Positions 1-8,828 of a stretch of 64,000 bases of DNA are shown here, piece by piece. This DNA comes from DATJPR01 sp963752915 (GTDB taxonomy: Bacteria; Bacteroidota; Ignavibacteria; UBA10030; UBA6906). The number at the start of each line of letters is the position of its first letter. Positions within the stretch are counted from its first letter, which is position 1. The notes beneath the pieces are model-generated. The model searched no databases. It was not told where the DNA came from and saw only the letters and a program-made list of their open reading frames with translations. The stretch covers positions 496,001 through 560,000 of the forward strand of contig CAVVZZ010000011.1 of the NCBI GenBank assembly GCA_963752915.1, in the 5' to 3' direction. Both the position numbers and the translations under genes were made by a program.

Positions 1-352
1 AGGGAAGGACTTTCCCGGGCCGCACGAAACAAGAAGATGGATGTTTTGGACAATCGGCACGCCGTCGATCGTATGGCACGGGCGAAGCCGGTCAACCCAC
101 GGTTTGATGAGCGAGCTGCTCAGTTGATCTGCGAAGAAGAGCACCGGGATCAACATGAACGCGACGGTCCTTCCGCGGGTTCCGCCGCGGATCACGAGCC
201 AGAGCCACACTGCAACGAGCACAATGCGGACGACGAGGATCTTATCGTAGTCGGTGATGAAGCGGCCAGAGCGCATCGCCGACAGGATTTGCGAGAGTAT
301 TGTTGATGAAGAGAAAAATGGCCCGATCGAGGGGATACAGCCATTCAGTCAT
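1..352 (-). CDS. PAP2-family lipid phosphatase, partial, with apparent frameshift
   Basis: This is a membrane phosphatase of the PAP2 family, perhaps acting on undecaprenyl pyrophosphate or another lipid phosphate; the substrate is inference. From the ATG at 352 it reads MTEWLYPLDRAIFLFIN, then at about base 259 one surplus base moves the frame. Skipping it, the protein continues ITDYDKILVV, has a hydrophobic helix, and reaches PAP2 motif 1, KPWVDRLRP (K-x6-RP). It stops at CGPGKSFP, the beginning of motif 2, because the window ends there, so the catalytic His residues are not visible. The start overlaps the dedA stop as ATGA, which makes it the last visible gene of the DUF362-to-PAP2 operon. 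A genuine pseudogene cannot be told from a base-calling error here. Confidence 0.7.
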
Positions 353-967
353 GAGGTGCGTTTCCGCCTGCGTTGATGGAGGAAATAATTGCCCACAACG
401 ACAAGGATCCCGATGACAACAAGTGCGCTCACAAATTGACTATAGGCACTGAGATAGAATCCAATTCGTTCCCAGTTCTGGCCGAGGAAATAGCCGCCGG
501 TAAGGAGAATCGCGTTCCATGCAAGAGCGCTCAGCATGGAGAGAATCGTCGTCTCGAGGAGGCTCAGCTTCGACATCCCTGCGCAGAACGAAACAACCGC
601 CCGGGTTCCGGCAAGAAATCTGTTTGCCACAATGATCCACAACCCGTGTTTGGCAAACCATGCCTCGACCTTCTTGATGGACTCTTCCGGGCAGAAACTT
701 CGGATGACGCTTTCCGACGATAGAGCGGTCGAACCATAGACCCACACCGTACATCGTAACAAACCCGAGTGTGCTCCCGAGCGTCGCGCTGGCAAGCGCG
801 GGCACCGGTCGGACGATGCCGAGGCCGATCAACGAGCCGCCGAACACGATCACCATGTCGCTGGGAGAAGGCGGGAAAAGGTTCTCGATATATGCGATCA
901 GGAAAAGAAGGAGATAGATGAGTGACGGGTCGAGCGTCCTCATGAAATGCTGCAGGCTTTCCAGCAA
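349..967 (-). CDS. DedA-family membrane protein, with apparent frameshift
   Basis: DedA/SNARE-associated (VTT domain) integral membrane protein; characterised members help recycle lipid carriers. The first part (IYLLLFLIAYIENLFPPSPS, then GSLIGLG) is a classic DedA N-terminus. After KFLP, at bases 687-691, one surplus base in a CCCGG run shifts the frame; in the next frame it continues EESIKKVEAWFAKHG, the conserved F-x-R-F-x-P-x-x-R-like stretch (NRFLAGTRAVVSFCAG) and the last helices, ending HQRRRKRTS. About 205 residues, the normal length. I chose the TTG at 967 because a GGAG lies 8 bases upstream (976-979); an ATG at 943 has no such site. It shares ATGA with the following PAP2 gene. Confidence 0.85.
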
Positions 968-981
968 AGGAGGTTCTCCGG

Positions 982-1476
982 TTATCCTTGTTTGCGGACG
1001 AGCGCGATCGCATGCGCCGCTGCCCCTTCCCCTCTGCCAACAAATCCCATTCCTTCATTCGTCGTCGCCTTGATTGAGACGCACGAATCCGGTATGCCAA
1101 GCGTCTCCGCAATGATCCGCCGCATCGCGTCGATGTGCGGTGCAACCTTCGGCTCTTCCAACACGATGGTGGAATCGACGTTCACCACCGCGTACCGGTC
1201 CCGCTCCAGCAGCCCTGCAATCAGTTGAAGCAGGCGAACACTGGAGATCCCCCGATATCGCTCATCGGTATTCGGAAAATGTTTCCCGATGTCACCGAGC
1301 GCCGCGGCGCCGGCAAGGGCATCCATGATTGCGTGAAGGAGGACATCGGCATCCGAATGTCCTTCGAGCCCCTTTTCCGAAGGGATGTCCACCCCTCCGA
1401 GGACCAGCCGTCGCCCCGTCGCCAGACGGTGGACGTCATACCCGTAGCCGATGCGAAACGCGCCGAGGTCAGTCAT
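982..1476 (-). CDS. ispF: 2-C-methyl-D-erythritol 2,4-cyclodiphosphate synthase
   Basis: Cytoplasmic enzyme of the MEP isoprenoid pathway that cyclises CDP-ME 2-phosphate to MEcPP with release of CMP. The 164-residue protein has the usual length. The metal ligands are visible as D14 and H16 in GYDVHRL and H48 in SDADVLLHA, and the conserved KATTNEGMGFVGRGEGAAA stretch near the C-terminus is intact. The ATG at 1476 lies inside the end of the acylphosphatase gene (8-base overlap), so the two are probably translationally coupled. Another MEP gene, ispH, lies far away at 49250-50134; no other pathway gene is in this window. Confidence 0.95.
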   Translation of the reverse strand: MTDLGAFRIGYGYDVHRLATGRRLVLGGVDIPSEKGLEGHSDADVLLHAIMDALAGAAALGDIGKHFPNTDERYRGISSVRLLQLIAGLLERDRYAVVNVDSTIVLEEPKVAPHIDAMRRIIAETLGIPDSCVSIKATTNEGMGFVGRGEGAAAHAIALVRKQG

Positions 1477-1750
1477 GAGTGATCTCAAAGTGTGGATACT
1501 TGCCGGTCGGTTCGGACCACTCAACGGAGACTTCTTCGACACGGGCCGCACGCGGTCCGATACGGAGCACTCCGATGAAAGACTCTATCGTCCCCCGCTC
1601 TCCTTCCGCATGCACGCCGACACTTCCGTCCGCCCGGTTTTGAACAAATCCTTGCACGCCGAGTTCCGTCGCTTTTCGATAGGCGAACCACCGGAACCCG
1701 ACGCCCTGAACTTCCCCCCGGATGATGATCTCTGCCGCCGCCACGCTCAT
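1469..1750 (-). CDS. acyP: Acylphosphatase
   Basis: Small cytoplasmic enzyme (93 residues, standard size) that hydrolyses acyl phosphates. The signature GEVQGVGFRWFAYRKA carries the phosphate-binding Arg (R20), and the catalytic Asn is N38 in FVQNRADGSV. The ATG at 1750 overlaps the EamA stop as ATGA, and the tail overlaps ispF. Longer in-frame extension upstream is not needed because the family consensus begins right after the chosen start. Confidence 0.93.
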   Translation of the reverse strand: MSVAAAEIIIRGEVQGVGFRWFAYRKATELGVQGFVQNRADGSVGVHAEGERGTIESFIGVLRIGPRAARVEEVSVEWSEPTGKYPHFEITHD

Positions 1751-2670
1751 GGCTCGGCCGAAGATGATCGGATGTCCTCCATCGCGGACCGCCGGAGGAC
1801 GGGCCTGTTCAGAATGGGAATGCCTTCGGAAAGTTCTGACACAAGGACTCCCACAACGATCATCGCACCCCCGGCAACGCCTGCTGCACCCAGATGCTCG
1901 TTCAGGATGGCGTACGCCAATAGCGCTGCTACCACCGGCTCGATTGTGAAGATGATGGCCGCACGCGTCGGCGTTGTTTCCTTTTGAAACCGCGTCTGCA
2001 CAAGGGTCGTCAACAGGGTCGAAAACAGTGTGAGATACGCCAGAAGCAGGATGCCGTCGATTCCAACGCTGAAATGCACCGTATCGAAAAATAGCAAAGC
2101 CGCGGACGACAACAATGCTGCAACGGCAAGATGAGCAAACGTCAGCTGCAGCGCAGTCATGTCCGGCGAAATCATGTCCAGATACACAATATAGCCGGTA
2201 AAGAAGACGGCGCAAAGCACGGTCAATCCGTCTCCGGCGTTAAACGAGCTCCCTTCCGGCGAGGTGAGGCTCCATAGGCCCCCCGCCACGATCAGGATGC
2301 CGACGGCATTCCCGATTTTCGGGGACTTGCGTTCAACCAACACCTGGAGGATCGGCACCAGGACGACCATCATACCGGTGATAAACGCCGATTTCGATGC
2401 TGTCGTTATCTGGAGCCCAACCGTTTGCGCGGTAAACCCAAGAAAGAGGAGGATCCCGAGGACTGCGGCCTTTCCAATAGACTTCCAGGCCATCGGGAAA
2501 ATCCGACGCCAGCCGATTACCAGGAGCACGACTGACGCAAGGCCGAATCGGACAACCATCATCTGGAGCGGGCTTACTTCCGCAAGAACGATCTTCCCCG
2601 TGACGAAGGTGCTTCCCCAGATGAACGTTATCAGGAACAGCATCAATTCGGCGCGTGCTTTCGAGCTCAT
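1747..2670 (-). CDS. EamA/DMT-family transporter
   Basis: Inner-membrane transporter of the drug/metabolite superfamily; substrate unknown. The 307-residue protein has about ten predicted membrane helices in two EamA halves. The first opens with LMLFLITFIWGSTFVTGKIVL and the second contains the typical end-of-domain pattern IFTIEPVVAALLAYAILNE. It begins within the DUF362 stop (ATGA at 2667-2670) and ends within the acylphosphatase start (ATGA at 1747-1750), so it sits mid-operon. Nothing around it points to a particular exported metabolite. Confidence 0.88.
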   Translation of the reverse strand: MSSKARAELMLFLITFIWGSTFVTGKIVLAEVSPLQMMVVRFGLASVVLLVIGWRRIFPMAWKSIGKAAVLGILLFLGFTAQTVGLQITTASKSAFITGMMVVLVPILQVLVERKSPKIGNAVGILIVAGGLWSLTSPEGSSFNAGDGLTVLCAVFFTGYIVYLDMISPDMTALQLTFAHLAVAALLSSAALLFFDTVHFSVGIDGILLLAYLTLFSTLLTTLVQTRFQKETTPTRAAIIFTIEPVVAALLAYAILNEHLGAAGVAGGAMIVVGVLVSELSEGIPILNRPVLRRSAMEDIRSSSAEP

Positions 2671-3792
2671 CGGGAGATCTCATCATGGACCGCGCGGGGA
2701 GCCATGCGGCCGTACTCCTGGAACAATTGTCCCCATGGGGTCGATGCGCACCAGGATTCGAAAACCTTGCGGTCTCGTAACGGCCATCGGTAGTAGTCAT
2801 GGTACACTTCCGAACCGAGGACAAAGGCATGGACCATCGGCGTCCGGAAAAAGAGTTTCTGGAACCCGCGCAGGGGACCAAACCAGGCCAGATTTCCAAA
2901 GAGGCTGACGCCATTGTTGCCGACAGTGAAGTTCCAGGATTCGCCTGAGATGTCCGCGCCGACGACCGAGATTTCGCGCGGATCGCCGCAACCGAGTCCA
3001 TCCTGATGCGCGAGATTGATGTAGCGAAGACTCATTGGGTCGAATCCCATCATCTTCGCGGCAACTGCGTCGATGGCCACCTGGTCGGCGCTCGCAAGAA
3101 TGTAGTTCTTCACCTTGGGACGCATCGTCCTGGGACCGGGCCCGTCGCCGACCGTCGTTCCATCCATCACGGCGAAGATCCCGCTGTGGATCTCCTTCTG
3201 GATGGCGAGCAAGTCCACGAGCGTTTCGTGAATCCAGGTATGGGTATAATGGCGCTTTGTATTCAACAGACCGCCGAACGCATTCTTCATCGCGCCTGTG
3301 GTGCCGGTATAGATGTGGCATTTCACGGTGGGTAAGTGCACGATGTTCTTTCCGAAAAAATACTCCGGAATGTGCAGCCCGTCGGGAAAGACCGTGTCGA
3401 GGACATGCATCTTCTGTTTTGGCCGGAAGGGGATCCAACGCATGTCGTCCTTGCGGAAATTGTACAGGACGGGGATCTGGTACTTTTGAAAGACCGGGAG
3501 GAAATGATTCAGATCTTCTCCCTTGAAGGCGTCGGTGACAACGGTCTTATTTTGAACGCAGGTGACCTGCGAGAACCCGGAGGCCGTGAAGCGCGAGGAT
3601 GGTCCCCTCCAGCTGCCAGGGTGTGGTGTTCGCGGCGGGAAACGGAAAATGCCATGAGATGTTGTCTTTGAGAATCGTTGCTGCTCCCCGGTCAAGAGCA
3701 TCGGTCATGCCGGCAAGGTGCGCGAGCTTCTGATAGTCTTCGAGCACGGTCTCCGGAGCCGTTTTCAAGACGGCGACGACGGCGTTTTTCAT
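2667..3792 (-). CDS. DUF362-domain protein, with apparent frameshift
   Basis: DUF362 proteins are of unsettled function, often thought to be iron-sulfur linked oxidoreductase components. From the ATG at 3792 (AAAGG 6-7 bases upstream) the protein reads MKNAVVAVLKTAPETVLEDY up to GTILALH; at bases 3584-3589 one surplus base moves the frame, and the rest continues SGFSQVTCVQNKTVVTDAFKG. Conserved DUF362 stretches follow: HLPTVKCHIYTGTTGAMKNAFGGLL and the Asp-rich DGTTVGDGPGPRTM. About 374 residues once joined. I see no CxxCxxC ferredoxin tail, which some members carry. It is the first gene after a 62-base gap behind the acyl-CoA mutase and overlaps the EamA gene. Confidence 0.8.
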
Positions 3793-3854
3793 CGTATTCC
3801 TTTTGATGCAGAGACAGCTTCGTTCAAGGCAGCCCTGTTGCGGCATAGTGCCTT

Positions 3855-5516
3855 CTAGAAGGCAGCAATTTCCTCGTGAACTCCGAACACCGCTGTGAGC
3901 GCCGCGCACATCTCCCCGAGAGTGACATACGCCTGTGCGCATGCCAGCAGAGAAGGCATAATATTCGAGCCATCCTGAGCCGCTCGCCTCAAGGCTTCGA
4001 GTGTCTTTTCGACGTCCTGACTGACCCTGCTCTGCCGGACCTCCCCCATCCGCTTGCGCTGCGTTCGTTCGGCTTCCGGGGAGATTTCCAGAATCGGGAT
4101 CGAGACCTGTTCATCCTCCTCCACAAAATCGTTGACGCCAACGATAATCTTCTGTTTGCGGTCGAGCTCGATTTGATATCGGTACGCCGCATCGGCAATT
4201 TCTTTCTGGAAGAACCCCGCCTCGATCGCGGGGACAACTCCTCCAAGGGCATCGATCCGCTCGAAATATGCCTCCGCTTCTTTCTCCATCCTCGACGTCA
4301 GCGATTCGAGAAAGTAGCTCCCGCCAAGCGGATCCATCGTGTTGGCCACGCCGGTTTCATGGGCGATGATCTGTTGTGTCCGCAAAGCGATCTTCACGGC
4401 CTTTTCGGAGGGCAGCGCGAGCGTTTCATCCATCGAATTCGTATGGAGCGATTGCGTGCCGCCAAGAACGCCCGCGAGCGCTTGAAACGCCGTCCGGACG
4501 ATATTGTTTTCCGGCTGCTGTGCGGTGAGCGTGCAGCCGGCGGTCTGCGTATGAAAACGGAGCATCATAGATCGGGGGTTCTTCGCATGATACCGTTCCT
4601 TCATCCGTTTCGACCAGATCCTTCTTGCCGCACGGTATTTTGCGATCTCCTCAAAAAAATCGAGATGCGCGTTGAAGAAAAACGAAAGCCGGGGGGCAAA
4701 ACTATCGACATCCATCCCCCGACGGACCGCCTCCTCGACATAGGCAAAGCCATCTGCGAGCGTGAACGCGAGCTCCTGCACCGCCGTCGATCCGGCTTCG
4801 CGGATGTGGTAACCGCTGATGGAAATCGGATTCCACTGCGGCATTTCCCGCGTGCAGTACTCAATCATGTCCGTCACAATGCGCATGCTCGGCCGCGGCG
4901 GATAGATCCACTCTTTTTGCGCGATGTACTCCTTGAGAATATCGGCCTGGATCGTGCCGCGCAATTCCGCAGGCGCAACCCCCTGACGCCGGGCCACGGC
5001 AACGTACAACGCGAGCATCATCGCCGCCGGGGCATTGATCGTCATGGACGTCGAGATGTCGCGCAATGCGATCCCCTTGAAGAGGACTTCCATGTCTGCC
5101 AGCGAGCTGACAGAGACTCCGCAAATGCCGACTTCGCCCTCGGAGACCGGTTCATCGCAGTCTCTTCCCATGAGCGTCGGGAGGTCAAAGGCGACGGAGA
5201 GTCCCGTCTGGCCATGGGTCAGCAGGTAGTGGTACCGTGCGTTGGTGTCTTCGGGCGTCCCGAAGCCCGCAAACTGCCGCATGGTCCAGAGTTTCCCCCG
5301 GTACATGGTCGAATGGATCCCCCGGGTATACGGGTACTCGCCCGGGAAGCCGAGTTCCGCCATGTAGTCGAGCCCGCCGACATTCCCGGGCGTGTAGAGG
5401 GGGTCGACCTCCTCACCGCTGACGGTCGTGAAACTCACTCCCGTTCGGAGGGGCTGACCATGTGCACGGCCCAGCCACCGCTCGCGTCCCTGTTCGATGT
5501 CTCCATCCTTCGTCAT
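3855..5516 (-). CDS. Acyl-CoA mutase large subunit, isobutyryl-CoA-mutase-like
   Basis: Adenosylcobalamin-dependent acyl-CoA mutase catalytic subunit, 553 residues, TIM-barrel part only; the B12-binding domain (DxHxxG) is absent and no small-subunit gene is in this window. Family placement is clear from YPYTRG, RGKLWTMRQFAGFG, DLPTLMGRD and FHTQTAGCTLTAQQ. Residues aligned at a constant offset to Propionibacterium methylmalonyl-CoA mutase are F82 (for Y89), T188, Q190, Q200 (for R207) and H237 (for H244). F plus Q is the pattern of isobutyryl-CoA mutase (F80, Q198 in IcmA) and not of methylmalonyl-CoA mutase, so the automatic name may mislead. The start at 5516 follows the mutL stop by three bases. 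A perfect palindrome, TGCCTTCTAGAAGGCA, covers its stop codon. Confidence 0.9.
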   Translation of the reverse strand: MTKDGDIEQGRERWLGRAHGQPLRTGVSFTTVSGEEVDPLYTPGNVGGLDYMAELGFPGEYPYTRGIHSTMYRGKLWTMRQFAGFGTPEDTNARYHYLLTHGQTGLSVAFDLPTLMGRDCDEPVSEGEVGICGVSVSSLADMEVLFKGIALRDISTSMTINAPAAMMLALYVAVARRQGVAPAELRGTIQADILKEYIAQKEWIYPPRPSMRIVTDMIEYCTREMPQWNPISISGYHIREAGSTAVQELAFTLADGFAYVEEAVRRGMDVDSFAPRLSFFFNAHLDFFEEIAKYRAARRIWSKRMKERYHAKNPRSMMLRFHTQTAGCTLTAQQPENNIVRTAFQALAGVLGGTQSLHTNSMDETLALPSEKAVKIALRTQQIIAHETGVANTMDPLGGSYFLESLTSRMEKEAEAYFERIDALGGVVPAIEAGFFQKEIADAAYRYQIELDRKQKIIVGVNDFVEEDEQVSIPILEISPEAERTQRKRMGEVRQSRVSQDVEKTLEALRRAAQDGSNIMPSLLACAQAYVTLGEMCAALTAVFGVHEEIAAF

Positions 5517-5519
5517 GAT

Positions 5520-7299
5520 TCAGATCCTCCCGAATCTCCTGTCCAGCTCATCGATCGAAATCCGCAGAACGACCGGCCTTCCGTGCGGGCACACATACGG
5601 CATTGTGGTCGCGAACAGTTGGTCGATCAGGGAACGCATTTCCAGCTCCGACAACGGGTCTCCCGCCTTGATGGCCGAGCGGCACGAATACGACTTCGCG
5701 AGACTATCCCTGGCATCGCTGATCCCCTTCACCTGATACTCTTTGTACAGTCCGAGGACATCCTGCACAATACGTTCCTCCGCTCCCGATCTGATCTCGG
5801 GGGGGACGCCTTCGACGACAGCAGTGTTCTTGCCGAAGAGCCGGAGATCAAACCCCATCGATTGGAAATGCGGCAAGCAATTCGGACAACAGCCCGTAGT
5901 CCCCTCCCGTAAACTGGAGCGTGATGGGAAAGAGCAGCTGCTGCGCAGCATGCATGCCCGACTTAAAGCGTTCGAGAATCCGTTCGTACAGCACCCGTTC
6001 GTGCGCGACGTGCTGATCGACGATCATGACGCCGCTCCGGATCTGGCAGAGGATATACTTGTTATGCAGCTGCCAGATCAGTCCTGAGGTGGAGGATTCC
6101 GGGCGCACATTTTCGTGCTGAAGAGTCTGCGGCTCCGGCGGGAGCTCCGATGGTCTTGGCGTGCTGTCCAGCAGCCGGGATTCGATGCCCGGCTTCCATA
6201 CCTGCTGTCCGCTGTCCCATTGATGTTGCCGCGAAGTAAAGGCGAGCCGGAGATCGCCTTCGGCATCGACCGTGCCGGGGGTGAGCGCCGGGACGGCCTG
6301 GGCTTCGGAAAGGGCGTGACGCACCAGCGCCCCGGCCATGTGGTACATCGACTGCTCGTCGGCGAATTTCGCTTCCATCTTCGACGGGTGGACATTGACG
6401 TCGACGTGGCGCGGATCGATTTCGATGAACAGCAGGAAGAACGGATAGGTCCCCTTCAGGAGAAGATGCTCGTAGCCGCTGAAGATCGCATGGCTGATCG
6501 TCCGGTGGACGATGTAGCGATGGTTGAGAAACAAGTACTGGTGCGCCCGGCTCTTTTGCCCGTAGGATGGCTTCCCGATAAATCCCCGCATCACGACAAC
6601 GTCCGTCCCCTCCTCGACCGGCAACAGAGAGTCGACCACCTGCTCGCCGAACACATCGATCAGCCGCTGATCGAGGGTCGAAGGTCTGAGGGTGAATATC
6701 GTCTCGTCATCTGCAACGAACTGGAGGTCGAGCTCGGGATGGCTGATGGCCACCCTGTGGACGGCCTCATAGACGTGGCGGAACTCCGTCGAATTGGTCT
6801 TCAGAAACTTCTTGCGAGCGGGAACGTTGAAGAAGAGGTTCTGGACGGTCACCGTGGTTCCGGGTTCGCGTGCTTCGCGCGAAATGCGGGGCGCGCCACC
6901 CCCGTCGATACGAACCATCGTGGCCGTGTCATCCGTTGCGCGGCGCGTCTTCAGGGTAACGTGCGCGACCGCGGCAATGGAGGCAAGGGCCTCGCCCCGG
7001 AAGCCGAACGTCGCGATCGCTTCGAGATCTTCATACGTCACGATCTTGCTGGTCGCATGCCGAAGAAATGCGATCGCGGCGTCCTCGGAGTCCATCCCCC
7101 TGCCGTTGTCTGCGACCTGGAGAAACGACGTTCCGCCGTCCTTCACCACCACGCTGATCTTTGTCGCTCCAGCGTCCAGAGAATTTTCGACAAGCTCCTT
7201 CACCACCGACTCCGGGCGCTGGATAACCTCGCCCGCAGCGATTTTGTTCGCGAGGTGATCGGGGAGTACCTGGATCTTTCTGAAGGGTCCTTCCGTCAC
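5520..7299 (-). CDS. mutL: DNA mismatch repair protein MutL, with apparent frameshift
   Basis: Mismatch-repair mediator, a GHKL ATPase with a C-terminal nicking endonuclease. The ATPase motifs are intact (ENSLDAGAT, DNGRGM, FGFRGEALAS). The endonuclease metal motif reads DQHVAHERVLYE (DQH(A/V)x2Ex4E), and further on SCRSAIKAGDPLS and CPHGRP match the other conserved endonuclease motifs, so this is the nicking type. At bases 5874-5876 one surplus base separates LLSELL from PHFQSMGFDLRLFG; both halves are otherwise perfect, giving about 592 residues. I place the start at the GTG at 7299, one base after the ftsY stop, with GGGAGG about 11 bases upstream; a GTG at 7311 is the alternative. Confidence 0.9.
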
Positions 7300-7300
7300 G

Positions 7301-8254
7301 TCAGCGTTCACCTCCCGCGGCAAACATGGCGTCGATAAATGCATCTCGGTCGAACGGCTGCAGGTCTTCAATCCCTTCCCCCACGCCGACATATTGCACG
7401 GGAACATTCAGCGCCTTCGAGATGGCAAGAACGACGCCGCCTTTTGCCGTCCCGTCGAGTTTTGTCAGAACGAGCCCGCTCACTCCCACTGCCTGTCCGA
7501 ATTGCTTCGCCTGCTGCAGCCCGTTCTGTCCCGTCGAAGCGTCGATGACAAGGAGCACTTGATGGGGTGCCTGCGGAATGACCTTTTCGATCACCCGGCG
7601 GATTTTTTTGAGCTCCTCCATCAGATTGACCTTCGTGTGCAGACGGCCCGCGGTATCGATGATCACGACGTCCGCATGGTGGGCGACCGCCGAGCGTACG
7701 GCGTCAAACGCAACTGCGGCGGGATCGGAGCCCTGGAGCTGTCGGATCACCGTGGCGCCTGCGCGGTCAGCCCAGATTTCAAGCTGTTCATTAGCTGCGG
7801 CGCGAAAGGTGTCCGCGGCCCCGATATAAACCGTTTTTCCTGAACGGACGAACCCGTGCGCAAGTTTGCCGATGGTCGTGGTTTTTCCCACACCATTGAT
7901 CCCCACGACCATGATCACCTCGGGCGGAGGGGCGTGCAGGGCAAACGGTTCGTGCCCGTTCCTGCCATCGTCGCCGAGATGGCGGCGCATTTCGTCCTTG
8001 AGGAGGGCCAGGAGTTCGTCGCTCGATGCGTACCGTTCCGTCCGCGCCCGTTCGCGCAGGGCTTCGACAATATCCGCCGTGGTGTCAACACCGACGTCCG
8101 CACCGATCAGAATTTCCTCGAGCTCGTTCAGAAACTCGGCGTCCACCGTGCGGCGGCTGGTGACCAGGCGGCTGAGCCTGCCGACAACCGATTCGCGCGT
8201 CTTGCTCAGACCATCGCGGAGCTTGGTCAACCCTATGGCGTTAAGAATTCCCAT
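7301..8254 (-). CDS. ftsY: Signal recognition particle receptor FtsY
   Basis: SRP-family GTPase that docks ribosome-SRP complexes at the membrane. The NG domain is complete: P-loop GINGVGKTTTIGKLA, DTFRAAANEQL, DTAGRLHTK, and TKLDGTAKGGVV. At 317 residues it lacks the long acidic A-domain of the E. coli protein, as is common outside Gammaproteobacteria. The ATG at 8254 overlaps the end of the phosphatidyltransferase gene by 14 bases and mutL follows directly, so purF-pgsA-ftsY-mutL-mutase form one run. Confidence 0.95.
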   Translation of the reverse strand: MGILNAIGLTKLRDGLSKTRESVVGRLSRLVTSRRTVDAEFLNELEEILIGADVGVDTTADIVEALRERARTERYASSDELLALLKDEMRRHLGDDGRNGHEPFALHAPPPEVIMVVGINGVGKTTTIGKLAHGFVRSGKTVYIGAADTFRAAANEQLEIWADRAGATVIRQLQGSDPAAVAFDAVRSAVAHHADVVIIDTAGRLHTKVNLMEELKKIRRVIEKVIPQAPHQVLLVIDASTGQNGLQQAKQFGQAVGVSGLVLTKLDGTAKGGVVLAISKALNVPVQYVGVGEGIEDLQPFDRDAFIDAMFAAGGER

Positions 8255-8828
8255 GGACACTTGCTCCCAGGCGGACGACCTCCACAAACCGGACGACGTA
8301 ACCGCCGAACGAGACGAGAATCATTCCAACGCTCGCGACCATGGCGACAACGATCAGCCATCCTTGCACCTCCAGGAGCAAGAGGAGCAATGTCGCCGCG
8401 ACCACACCGACAGCCCACTTCCCTGCCGTATTCGATGGCAGCACGACCCCGCGCACCGAGCGAATATACATTCCTCCTGCAAAAATCAGAAGATCGCGCA
8501 CCAGAAGGAGAACGAAGAACCATCCCGGCAAAAGATTCTTGAAGTACAACGCGACCGCCACGGCGGCGATTCCGACCTTGTCCCCGAGCGGGTCGAGAAT
8601 CTTTCCCCATTCGCTGATTTCATTCCGGCGTCGTGCAAGGAGACCGTCCAGGTTGTCCGTCAGCGCTCCGACGACGAGAATCGCCAGGGCCCACCAGCGG
8701 GCGCCCGGTACGTCGAGGAGCATAACCAGGACGAACGGCACAGAAAGAAAAACCCGCGACAGGCTGAGCATGTTGGAGACCGTCCAGAACCTGGATGATG
8801 CGCGCGCCATGTCGGGACGGTCGGTCAT
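8241..8828 (-). CDS. CDP-alcohol phosphatidyltransferase (PgsA-like)
   Basis: Membrane enzyme of phospholipid synthesis that transfers a phosphatidyl group from CDP-diacylglycerol to an alcohol; glycerol 3-phosphate (PgsA) is the likely acceptor but this is inference. The full catalytic motif D-G-x2-A-R-x8-G-x3-D-x3-D is visible as DGLLARRRNEISEWGKILDP followed by LGD. The 195-residue protein has about five membrane helices. The ATG at 8828 overlaps the purF stop as ATGA, and an Arg-rich soluble N-terminus precedes the first helix. Confidence 0.9.
   Translation of the reverse strand: MTDRPDMARASSRFWTVSNMLSLSRVFLSVPFVLVMLLDVPGARWWALAILVVGALTDNLDGLLARRRNEISEWGKILDPLGDKVGIAAVAVALYFKNLLPGWFFVLLLVRDLLIFAGGMYIRSVRGVVLPSNTAGKWAVGVVAATLLLLLLEVQGWLIVVAMVASVGMILVSFGGYVVRFVEVVRLGASVHGNS

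Noticed and set aside
3840..3860. Palindrome TGCCTTCTAGAAGGCA at the mutase stop as a terminator
   Set aside because: It has no loop beyond the centre and no T-run; it may be chance or a binding site, so I only mention it in the gene entry.
3876..5912. 678-codon open frame on the + strand opposite the mutase and mutL
   Set aside because: It runs opposite two well-conserved genes, has an Arg/His/Pro-rich composition typical of GC-rich antisense frames and no recognisable motif.
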